A stretch of DNA of 64,000 nucleotides from Apiospora phragmitis (Eukaryota; Ascomycota; Sordariomycetes; Amphisphaeriales; Apiosporaceae). Positions 35,119 through 44,299 of the stretch are shown piece after piece (the stretch's first letter is position 1; each line of letters starts with the position of its first letter). The translations under genes were made by a program, and so were the position numbers. The notes under the pieces were generated by a model. That model was not told the DNA's origin. It made no database searches and saw only the letters and a list, made by a program, of their open reading frames with translations. The stretch spans positions 124,001 to 188,000 of the forward strand of contig JAQQWL010000008.1 in assembly GCA_038363925.1 (NCBI GenBank). Reading direction: 5' to 3'.

Positions 35119-36010
35119 TTATCCTCTGTTCAGTAATCGGATTGCATCCTTGTCTGCGGTGCCAGAAGAGAGATGTGATATCGGGAAGGTGCATAAGATA
35201 GGAACATTGCAAAAGATTGAGCCTAGAGCCTATCACGGTATCACCCCACGTGGCTGAAACGGATGCCAATGCTGGCCAAAGCCAATATTAGCACAGACAG
35301 TCTGGTTCAGATTTCATTCTCAACAGTGAAGGTCCTCAAGATAGAACAGACACCGACACTTGGAAACCTCGTGTCTTTGCGTACATATTACATGTCTACA
35401 TTCGACATTTCCCCTCAGCGGGTGCTTCAATGCAAAGGATGCGTTTCCCTTGAGGTGTCATCACAACTGCCAAATACCGGCGCTAGTCAACCCCATGCTC
35501 TTCTTCGAATCCTCCAGATGCTGTCGAGTTTCTGTGTCGCCGCCCAGGTCACGACTCGTCGTTGCCCATTTCCACCAATCAGCGTCTATGGATCGCCCAC
35601 ATCAAGGATCGTCCGACGATCCCACCCACCCCTTAATAGACAATCCAAACATTAACCCAGCTCTCCCGCGCGATTTACATGGGTAGACTGAGATGAGCGT
35701 TTCGATCATCTCAAATATCAGGTGCAAAGTTTATGGGTAGAGTGGTCCGATCTGTACGACCTTCGTTGGCCGTTTGGGCTCCCCTTTTGACAGTTCCCGA
35801 TGCACCAGTTGCACCGCGGCCCCTCCCGACCATGTCGAGATGCTGTTGGTGGAACCCGATCACTTTACTTGAGAACCGCTCAGTAGGAACAGGCTAAGAT
35901 CTTCTTTTCGAGCCCTGGATCATGAGGGTCATGCCATGCTTGTGATAGTGCGGCGTTTCTCCGCTGCCAGCGCCATAAATACATAGCCCTGCGGGTAGCC
36001 GCATCTCATT

Positions 36011-36022
36011 GGGGGGGGGGGG
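36011..36022. repeat. Poly-G tract of twelve bases
   Basis: An uninterrupted run of G about 300 bp before the pectate lyase start. It may be unstable or miscounted in the assembly. Confidence 0.9.
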
Positions 36023-36192
36023 TTCCACGAATGAACAGCAATAAAACAAATGACAGTCCTTCAGCACAGTCTCCTGGAAGCTTGGCAGGACCTCTTGGCA
36101 TCCAGGTTCTCGCTGAGACCCCAGGAAAGTTGACTCGAGATGGCGTTGTCTGTCGATGAACCCCCGTGGCCATAGAAAGGATGGCGTGAGGT

Positions 36193-36200
36193 TATATAAA
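36193..36200 (+). promoter_or_regulatory. TATA box of the pectate lyase gene
   Basis: TATATAAA lies about 120 bp upstream of ATG 36321 and is followed by a pyrimidine-rich leader, as expected for a highly inducible fungal gene. Confidence 0.6.
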
Positions 36201-36320
36201 GCAGAAACGGTGCCGCGGCAGTCCTTAGGTTCTATCGCGACCAGTCATCCATCATCGTGCATTCGTTTCTTCCCGTAACCTTCCAATCCTTTCCATTTAC
36301 CCAATCTTTATCATATCACC

Positions 36321-37129
36321 ATGAAATACTCTGCTGTTCTCGCTGTGTTTGGCGCCTCGGTCGCCATCGCCAGCCCGGCTTTTGAGAAGCGCGCCACTTT
36401 CCCCATTCCCGCATCCAAGGGTTCCGTCACCTTGAAAGCGCCGCAAACCATCTCAGGCAGCTTCGATGGAGGCATGAAGACGTACGGCCGTGGCGTCAAG
36501 TGCACTGGCCAGGCCGAGGGTGGTGACTCGGATGCCGTGTTCCTGCTCGAGGACGGTGCCACCCTTAAGAACGCCATCATCGGCGCTGACCAGATCGAGG
36601 GTGTCCACTGCAAGGGCTCCTGCACCATTGAGAATGTTTGGTGGTCCAAGGTCTGCGAGGATGCTCTCAGCCTCAAGGGCGATGGCAACGCCAACGTGAT
36701 CGGCGGGTAAGTCACCGCAGGCACAAAGTTGCGAAACCTTTCAAAAAGATGTAGCTGGCTAACGAACCTTAAATTAATAGGGGTGCGCAAGGCGCCGAGG
36801 ACAAGGTCATCCAGCACAACGGCCTCGGCACCGTGTCCATCGACGGCTTCACCGCCATGGACTTCGGCAAGCTGTACCGCAGCTGCGGCAACTGCAAGAC
36901 CATGGGTCTCCGCAACGTCAACGTCAAGAACGTCAAGGCCTACAACGGCAAGGTCCTGGTCGGCATCAACTCCAACAAGGGCGACGTCGCCAACATCTCG
37001 GGCACCTGCGCCAGCTCCGTCAAGAAGATCTGCGTCGAGTTCGAGGGCACCACGCCCGGCAACGAGCCCAAGGAGATCGGCAGCGGCCCCAGCGACCACT
37101 GCAAGTACAGCACCCTCCAGGCCTGCTAA
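36321..37129 (+). CDS. Secreted PL3 pectate lyase
   Basis: Two exons (36321-36706, 36781-37129; 74-bp intron) encode 244 residues. A signal peptide ([17 protein letters not shown]) is followed by a short propeptide ending in a Kex2-type Lys-Arg (SPAFEKR). The mature protein has the PL3 features: an early Tyr-Gly-Arg-Gly-Val-Lys, [27 protein letters not shown], and the later DKVIQHNG and YRSCGNC blocks, forming a parallel beta-helix with several disulfides. The enzyme cleaves de-esterified pectin by Ca2+-dependent beta-elimination, outside the cell. The gene is intact, with strong codon bias towards C/G-ending codons, suggesting high expression. It points to growth on plant tissue. Confidence 0.92.
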
Positions 37130-38106
37130 GTCGGCCTGCCAGCCACCCGATGTTGAGACGACTGCGCGCAAGTCGCCGGGCAAGAGTTCTGAGGACTGTG
37201 ATTAACTTCTCCTTCCGCACGAGATACGTGCCAATTAGTTATTCTCTGTATATATTAGTGAACCCCAAAGGCACTGGTCTACTTGCCAATACAAGCAACA
37301 TGCTATATATTATTACCACTTGAACCATGTTTCCTCTCGAGTGATGCTTTAGTCCATATTGCTCCGCTACACCTGATGTCACGCCGGCGACGCGCATGTA
37401 TAGTGTTTCGCGAAACCTACATACAGCACAGCAAATGTGTCGCGGGCGAGATTTCGGCTTCGGGTATACACTGAATAAGCTTGCCGCGGCTTGGGTGATT
37501 GAATCAGTGCTGCTAGCAGCAGTTCCGCAATGGTGATAACGGATATTGTTCCGGTCTCTACCTCCCAGCGCTTTGAGGAACACCATCCGGAGGTAAAGAG
37601 ATGCGGTTCGGAGACCGAGCTAAAAAGGTAGAACGACGGTCAGAAAGCTGAGAAGAATGCCACTTTCTTGCAGAATCATAGCAGAAAACTGAGCAGGAAT
37701 GTATCATTTGACCCCAACATGGCAGTGTCGGGTCCAAGGCCAGGGGCCGGAGTACCCAGAACTCGACGGACTTAAGCCAAGACAGCCGGATGCAAACTGC
37801 AACACTAACTAAACTTAAGCCAAAGATCACAACCTTATTGCTATATCTTTATGCCACCATGCGGGGTTAACTCCGAAGACGAGGCGGGTCGACTATCTGA
37901 CATCATGAGTAGGTATGCTCGCAGATTGATGGAATTACCAATCCTCGTGGGGTTGTGTCGTCGCATATAAATACTACTGACCCTCGCAATATGATGATGC
38001 TGCCACAAGAGAAAGCAGAAGCACATCAAGTTCTTCGTTCTCCAGTTTATTGCCTCTGAAGTCCTAGATTCAACAAGCTTTGCCATTATCTCAATAAGTT
38101 TCCAGG
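37130..38106. other. Intergenic, no gene seen
   Basis: Between the pectate lyase and the SDR gene. Frames at 37239-37830 on the minus strand have no domain. Confidence 0.45.
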
Positions 38107-38871
38107 ATGTCTAAGTACAACAAGCTGGCTGGCAAGCATGTCCTCTGCATCGGTGGCACCAAGGGCCTAGGCCGCGGGACCGCCGAGGCGTCCATCGAGG
38201 CCGGCGCCCGCGTCACGATCGCCGGGTCTTCCCAGCACTCGGCAGATACCGCCGTGAGCGAGATCAAAGCGCTCTACCCCTCCGCCACGATCGCCGGGTT
38301 CGGCTGCGACCTGTCGCACGACACGGTCGAGCAGGACCTCGACGCGCTGTTCGACAAGGCCGGCGGCGACGTGGACCACGTCGTCTACACGGCCGCCCCG
38401 GGGCTGGCCATCAGCGGCCTGCAGGACGTGACGCCCGAGATGGTGCGGCGCACGAGCCACATGCGCCAGGTCGTGCCGCTGATGCTGGGCAAGGTGGCGG
38501 CGCGCCGCCTGCCCCGGACGCCCGAGGCCAGCCTCACGCTCTCGACGGGCGGCATCGCCGACAACCCGCGGCCGGGCTGGGCGCTCATGGCCTACGTCGC
38601 CAACGGCCTCGTCGCGCTGACGCGCAACCTCGCGCTCGACCTCGCGCCCGTGCGCGTCAACGCCGTCGAGCCCGGCTTCGTCGACACGGCGCTCTGGAGG
38701 GACCTCGCGCCGCAGGCCAAGGCCGACATGATGCGGGCCATCGCTGACAAGGTCCCGACCGGCGTCGCGGGCCGGGTCGAGGACGTCGCCGAGGCGTACG
38801 TCTACCTCATGAAGGATCGCAATGCCACAGGCGAGATTGTGAAGACGCGGAGTGGCGGTCAATTGGTTTGA
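38107..38871 (+). CDS. Atypical short-chain dehydrogenase/reductase
   Basis: An intronless gene of 254 codons with a Rossmann-fold SDR. The cofactor motif is GGTKGLGRG at about residues 16-24, followed by the Asp-Leu pair in GCDLSH and a VVYTAAPGL strand where classical SDRs have NNAG. The Ser of the active site is kept in LTLSTGG. The usual Tyr-x3-Lys is replaced: the matching segment is MAYVANGLVALTRNLALDLA, with Gly where Lys should be. VNAVEPGFVDT and the C-terminal GEIVKTRSGGQLV complete the fold. This resembles a fungal SDR group near ATR10-like proteins that lacks the Lys. Third positions are almost all G or C. The substrate is unknown, and catalysis may be altered or absent. Confidence 0.8.
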   Translation: MSKYNKLAGKHVLCIGGTKGLGRGTAEASIEAGARVTIAGSSQHSADTAVSEIKALYPSATIAGFGCDLSHDTVEQDLDALFDKAGGDVDHVVYTAAPGLAISGLQDVTPEMVRRTSHMRQVVPLMLGKVAARRLPRTPEASLTLSTGGIADNPRPGWALMAYVANGLVALTRNLALDLAPVRVNAVEPGFVDTALWRDLAPQAKADMMRAIADKVPTGVAGRVEDVAEAYVYLMKDRNATGEIVKTRSGGQLV

Positions 38872-39136
38872 GGCCTAGCCAAGGTGAACTACCAGACAAA
38901 GTCGCTGCTAGATATCAGTACATTCCTCCTGATTTGCAACTCGCTACATAGGATCTAGCTATTGCAATGACCTGGTACCGGCAGTACGGTATATTGTTGT
39001 CGTGGCAAAATCAAGTAAAAAATTTGAAGAGCTATTGGCTTTGGTGTGGAAATATGATGTATTAACTATTACAGTGTTAGCAGTAATATAATTAACAATC
39101 AATGAAGAGTCGATATCCACTTCACTGTCGATGCAG

Positions 39137-39207
39137 TCCCATATAGTGTAACGGCTAACATACCGCGTTTTCACCGCGGAGCTGGGGTTCGATTCCCCGT
39201 ATGGGAG
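39137..39207 (+). tRNA. tRNA-Glu (anticodon UUC)
   Basis: A 71-base cloverleaf: acceptor TCCCATA pairs with TATGGGA, D-arm with the A-box TAGTGTAACGG, anticodon stem CCGCG/CGCGG with loop TTTTCAC and anticodon TTC at 39170-39172, and the T-arm GGGGTTCGATTCCCC. The discriminator base is G. No intron. It agrees closely with eukaryotic nuclear tRNA-Glu. A short T run follows the gene about 5 bases on. Confidence 0.95.
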
Positions 39208-39613
39208 ACATTTCCTTTGCTTTTTGATCTGAATAATTGGCTTCCACTCTTGGACGATCATTTTTGAGAGTTCAAACGGCTCCTAGTCATTCGTGCAATA
39301 TAACTGAAACGGTTTTCTTTAACCAGACTCTCCCCCGTTACGGTGAAGCGGCTGACTTGATGCAGATAACATCTGGAATGTGTGGAAGTCTATAGAACCA
39401 CTTTCGACAGTTTCGAGTACTGCTTTTTTGACCAATCCATTCGTTTGGGTAACAACAAGTACCCCTATGATGCGTACGGAAAGTGACCTATGTTGAGCTC
39501 TTGAAGCTTTGGTGGGGTAACTAACACAGGCACCTGTTTCCAAACAGAGGCAACAGCTCAGTAAAACACCATCACCATCATCGAAGGTCGACGTTTCACC
39601 ACTCGAATTCTTC
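39208..39613. other. Intergenic, no gene seen
   Basis: Between the tRNA and the NUDIX gene; holds the NUDIX promoter. Nothing else recognised. Confidence 0.45.
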
Positions 39614-40657
39614 ATGTTAAACCTGCATTTCAGAGTGCCACGAGTTGCCAGATCGGTGCTCAGAAACAGATATCCGTTTACGTACTCACCAATCTTCCAC
39701 TCTCTTCTCTCCAGCCCGGCCAATCGGTCTCGGCGCATGATGGCATCTTTCAACATTAGCCATGAGCAATCCAACATCCCAGTCACATTGCCCGACGGCT
39801 TAGAAAAGTCAACCTTCCTTGCCTTTCCCCCTTTCCAGGTAAGCTAGGTCACTGGGGTTTGGCACAATCCGAGCACCTGAAGCTACTCTTCAGATTGACG
39901 CCTGTTTAGAATTGGTTAAGCACCATTCAGCGGTCGCTGAAGTTGCAATCACGTGCCACACATCCCTTCAACAACGACCCGTACTCGCTCCGCAGTATTA
40001 CTGTCCAGTCGTACGACCTATTCGGGGGTAGTCGTTTGGGCTTTCTCAAATTGAAGGCTGAAGTCTCCAATGCCGCGGGCGAGAGCTTGCCCGGCAGCGT
40101 GTTCCTCCGCGGTCCCAGCGTCGCCATGCTGGTCATCCTAATCCCCGATGACGTCGAGCGGGGCAGGGCGGCCGAGGCCGACGTGCGACATGTCATTTTG
40201 ACCGTGCAGGCTCGCATTCCGGCTGGCAGCCTGGAGTTTGTCGAGCTACCCGCAGGTATGGTTGATGACGGAGGGAACCTTTGCAGGCACGGCGGCAAAG
40301 GAGATCAAGGAGGAGCTGGGCTTGGAGCTGCCATCGTCCGAGCTGACGTGCATGAGCGACTTAACTCAAGGCGACGGTAGCGCCGACTTGCAGGCTGACG
40401 AGGGTCTACCTGCTGCCATGTATCCGTCTGCCGGTGGCTGCGATGAGCACATTCCCATCTATATGCACGAGCGGCGAGTGCCCAGAGAGCAATTGAAGGA
40501 TTGGACAGGCAAGTTAACAGGCTTGAGGGACCATGGTGAAAAGATCACACTGAAGTTGGTCAAGTTGAAGGATCTTTGGAAGGAAGGGGCCCGAGATGCG
40601 AAATGCTTGGCTGCGGTGGCATTGTGGGAAGGCCTCAGGCGTGAGGGCAGGATCTAA
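39614..40657 (+). CDS. NUDIX hydrolase, ADP-sugar diphosphatase-like, with one apparent frameshift
   Basis: Two exons (39614-39838, 39910-40657). The 75-residue exon 1 is basic and Arg/Ser-rich at its start (MLNLHFRVPRVARSVLRNRY), possibly a mitochondrial presequence; a second Met pair lies at residues 42-43. Exon 2 has the fold of eukaryotic ADP-sugar/ADP-ribose diphosphatases: FLRGPSVAMLVILIP, then VQARIPAGSLEFVELPAGM, and the NUDIX helix GTAAKEIKEELGLEL with the Glu residues that bind the metal. At about 40272-40277 an extra base (probably an A in GGGAACC) shifts the frame inside the NUDIX box; removing it gives 323 residues. A 31-bp GT-AG stretch there is not a plausible intron, because it encodes part of the box. 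The enzyme hydrolyses nucleoside diphosphate sugars; the exact substrate is unknown. Confidence 0.8.
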
Positions 40658-41366
40658 CAGCTGTGCGGCCAAGACCCCTGAGTCTGAATGACATTGGCCC
40701 TGATCCGCGTAGACAATCGCCAAGTAGAGATTGTACGCTTGGCTCAGTGAGTGCAGTCTTACTTTCTTTGACTCCGTGATGCCATAGACGGACACAGCCA
40801 ACTGAAATAGCCAAAAATCCACGGCTTCACATAACGGCATTGAGCAGCCCAGCAACGTCCGATCTGCGGTATGCCAAGACAAATACGCGATCTGATCCCC
40901 AATAGCAGATCTGGCAATGCAACGTGCATCCCCAGATTCAACCGCAGATTTACCCATTGGCCCAGTTACAGCACAGAAAGAGAAAATTGACAAATCGTTT
41001 CCGACTACCGATCATGCACGATCATAGATTCCGTTATTGGTTAATTGTTGGGCATGAAAGATCTACGAGCCCCCAGCAATGGGGTAAGGTAGTCGTCGTT
41101 CCCTATATGACGCCGATCATTCCCCATGCGGCACGGAAGGAATCAAATGTATCAATATAATCTGACAACTCGTGTGGGTTATCACCCCGGCGTAGAGTGC
41201 CGAACTGCATACTATACTGAACAGCACGGGTTCATACAGACTAGAAGGCCTTCCAGAGATGTGTAATACATATATTAAGTCAACATCTCAGCGGTTTAGA
41301 GACCTGCTTCTCTCTATGAAGCCATCATCACAGTCATAGCACACAATACATTGATCTTGCACCAAG
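40658..41366. other. Intergenic, no gene seen
   Basis: Holds the promoter of the alpha/beta-hydrolase gene; a weak TA-rich patch (ATACATATATTAAG) lies near 41265. No gene. Confidence 0.45.
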
Positions 41367-42823
41367 ATGGCACCAAGCATCTACTACTTAGGGGTTGCCG
41401 GCCTTCTAGCTTGTACAACTCTGGCGAACCCTGCCGCGCCCATCTCGCTGAGACAGACAGAGACCTTCGTGCCCAAACCGGGTTACTTTCCGGCTTCAGG
41501 CGATGATACAATTGCAGGTGGTATATTCTGCATTTCCCTCCCTGACCTAGCCGCTTACCTACAACGCACTGGCAACAACCCCGGGGCGACGGGTAGTGAG
41601 TCTCCAAGGTAAGCTACCAACCATATGTTAGTTAGTTGCAGGCATATATCATGTCATATTTCGACGTGGGGGTCGTATGCTGAGAAGAAGCTACCCCACA
41701 TGAGGTGAAAACGGGTCTGAAATGAGAAGTTCTGTCAACGGATGATTCCTTTGTTCGGATACCACCGCGTGTGCTCTATTGGGTGTATCTTATGTCGGCT
41801 GCGCAGCACTAACTGGTCAATACAACATAGGAGCCAAGGCGCCGTCACCCAAGGATCCGGCCCGTACCCGGCGCAGATGACCACGACGCAGGACCTGCCG
41901 AACCACACCATCTACGCGCCGATCAAGCCGCCCGCCGACAACGCCAGCATGCCCTTCATCGCGTTCGGCAACGGCGGCTGCTCGACGGTGGGGTCCACGT
42001 ACCGCAACTTCCTGACCGAGATCGCGTCCCACGGGTACGTCATCGCGGCTGACGGGCCGCCCAACGGCGGCGGCGGCTCCAACGGGCAGAGCCGCGTCCA
42101 GGACTCCCGCGACAGCATCGACTGGGCCATGAAGGGCGGAGCCGGCAAGTACGGCACCGTCAACCTGCAGAACATCACGGCGGCTGGGCACTCGTGCGGC
42201 GGGCTAGAGGCTATGAGTGTATGTACTTCCCTGTTTTCCCTAACCCCTGAACTATGATGTTATGCAATGGTCCAAAAAGAGACCTTTCCACATTTCAAAA
42301 ATATATAAAAGAGAATATACTAACCCAAATTTGGTTAGGTCTCGTACCACGATGAGCGCGTCAAGCGTATCGTATTGTTGGATATCAGCATCTTCCAAGA
42401 CGACCGTCGTTACTTGCTTTCGGAGATCAAGGTGCCAGTCGCCTGGTTCGTTGGCGGGCCCAAGGATATGGGTTACCCTAATGCCGAGAAGGACTATGCA
42501 CTTCTGAATGCAGGACTTCCGTCCTACAAGGCGAGTCTAGATACTGGACATGGCGGCACTTACGTAAGTGCACTTGAGGCTTCTCTTACCTGCCCCCCAC
42601 CCCTATCTATGGATGGCCAACCAAACCCTTGGAAAAACACCTTGCTGACTACAACATCGCTTAGTCCGCTACTAACGGAGGTAAATTTGGCAAAGCTCTC
42701 GCGAATTACCTGAACTGGCAATACAGGAACAATGCTACGGCTAAAACTATTCTGCTCGAGCCCACTTCGGCTGGCAGTCTGGTTTCTGATCACTGGAACG
42801 TCACTTATAAGAACTGGGCATAG
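41367..42823 (+). CDS. Secreted alpha/beta-hydrolase (cutinase/PETase-like fold family)
   Basis: Four exons (41367-41608, 41831-42218, 42339-42563, 42665-42823) encode 337 residues. The signal peptide MAPSIYYLGVAGLLACTTLA leads into an unconserved segment, then the family core: GPYPAQMTTTQDLPNHTIY, FGNGGC (oxyanion region), AADGPPNGG, and the nucleophile elbow GHSCGG with Ser202. An acid residue is expected after GGPKDMGYPNAEKD and the His in LDTGHGGTY. The protein ends in a conserved SAGSLVSDHWNVTYKNW. This matches a fungal secreted esterase family related to dienelactone hydrolase and chlorophyllase. The first intron (222 bp) is longer than the others. Substrate unknown; esters of plant origin are the natural guess. 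Intact. Confidence 0.82.
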
Positions 42824-43010
42824 ATAGGTGGTAAGGAGTAGACTCATAAAATGCGCCCATGGTTTAAGCCAAGCGGGCTGATCAGCCAATTCCTGATCAC
42901 GTTCCGCTTGAACACCGATGTTGTTTCCTCGTCTATAAGTGAGATTTGCAGAACTGATGTCGTGCAGTAGTCAGTTCGTCGTACAACAGGTATGATAGAG
43001 ACTAAGTAGC

Positions 43011-44299
43011 TCAGGAGTACCAGACCACATTGGCACAGCAGCCTCCACCATCGGGGAGGTCGAGATGCGCCACAACGCTCGCTGACTTATTATCGTCCGC
43101 CATGCGCCAGATCTCCACCGAGCCCGTAACATTCTCCGTGAGAGCAGCGACACGGTCGTCGAAGGGGCTGGGTGCAATGGCGTTGGCGAACCCGCCGCTC
43201 GTCGGCGTCGTCTGCAAAAACAGATGCTCCGTGACGTCACCATCCACGGGCGACAGAGTGAAGACCGAGACGTACCCCTGACGGCTGGAGTCGTGCGCCC
43301 GATTGGATGCCCACATGACGTCGCCCGATGCCGACATGAGAACTTCGTCGGCCCAGAAGTCGGCCGCGTCGTCGTCACTGCGCAGGATGGGCCACTCCTT
43401 GCCGGTCGCCGTCGCGTTGGGCGTCGCGAACTCGTCCATGTTGAGCCAGAGCTGCATGATCTTGGAGCTCGCCTCGCACACGACGTACAGATAGTACCCC
43501 TGCCGGTGCGCCGCGAGGTGGCGGGGCCCGCAGTGGCCGCCGTTCTCATCGACGGGCAGCACGAGCTTGCCCACGAGCCTCAGCGCGCCCGTGTCCTTGT
43601 CGCGCGCGTGCGTCCAGATGGCGTTGCCGCCCGTGTCGGCCGAGTAGACGATGTTGGCGAGCACCGCGTTCCAGGTCATGCCGTGCACGGCCGAGCCGGG
43701 GAGGTCGTACGTGTAGTTCTGCACGATTCCGCGGCCGCCGACGAGCGCGCCCGTGCCTGCGTCTACGGAGAAGACGGCGGCGCACCGCGCGTCCCGGTAG
43801 TACAGGTTGCCGTAGACGGTGTGCGGCAGGTCGAAGGACGCAAGCACCGAGATGGCCGAGCCGGTGCAGCCGCCCCCGGCCAGGACGGTCGCCTGGTGCG
43901 TGAGGGTGAGGCCCTCGTCCTCGACCGCGTAGCTGACGAAGGCGGCGGGCTGGACGTCCCAGGCGGTACCGTAGAGGGTGCGCTTGTCTGCCTAGAAAAT
44001 TTAAACCCGTCAGAAGACAAATCACACCCCACAAGTTATTCTATGTGGTTCACGAAGTTTCCAGAGCAGAAGCTTCTACTGCTGCTTGAAGAGTGGTCAC
44101 TTACGCTGAGGGTTAACCAAGAACTACCAACCGGGGTCGACGTGTTGGCCACTTCGGTGAGCTGGTACGTCTCATCGTCGAAGGTGAGTGTGTAGATGCT
44201 GTTGGTGGAGAAGGTGCCGACCAACAGGTGATGGATTGCTGCCGTGACGGTTTGTGCCCAGAGGGCGATGAGTGGCAAGAACATTCTCATAATCGCCAT
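43011..44299 (-). CDS. Secreted seven-bladed beta-propeller protein, lactonase/muconate cyclase-like
   Basis: Two exons on the minus strand (44105-44299, 43011-43991; 113-bp intron) encode 391 residues. The start MAIMRMFLPLIALWAQTVTA is a signal peptide. The chain continues HHLLVGTFSTNSIYTLTFDD and then shows repeated beta-strand blocks ending in patterns such as NIVYSADTGGNAIW, YYLYVVCEASS and DVMWASNRAHDSS, typical of the lactonase superfamily propeller that includes 6-phosphogluconolactonase and 3-carboxymuconate cyclase. The region near the end (LFLQTTPTSGGFANAIAPSP) fits the last blades. The secreted form is common in fungi and is not a pentose-phosphate enzyme; its substrate is unknown. 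Exon 2 is very GC-rich. The gene is convergent with the alpha/beta-hydrolase, with 187 bp between their ends. Intact. Confidence 0.8.

Larger units (their letters stand above)
35119..36320. other. Intergenic and promoter region of the pectate lyase gene
   Basis: No supported gene. The stretch contains a run of twelve G (36011-36022) and, nearer the gene, a TATA box. Confidence 0.5.

Noticed and set aside
38167..38862. 231-codon minus-strand frame opposite the SDR
   Set aside because: Antisense shadow of a GC-rich gene; the composition (Arg/Gly/Val/His) is typical of such shadows.
40255..40285. 31-bp GT-AG stretch as an intron in the NUDIX gene
   Set aside because: Too short for a fungal intron, and it encodes part of the NUDIX box itself.
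43224..44195. 323-codon plus-strand frame opposite the lactonase-like gene
   Set aside because: Antisense shadow in GC-rich DNA; the minus-strand frame has signal peptide, intron and propeller blocks.
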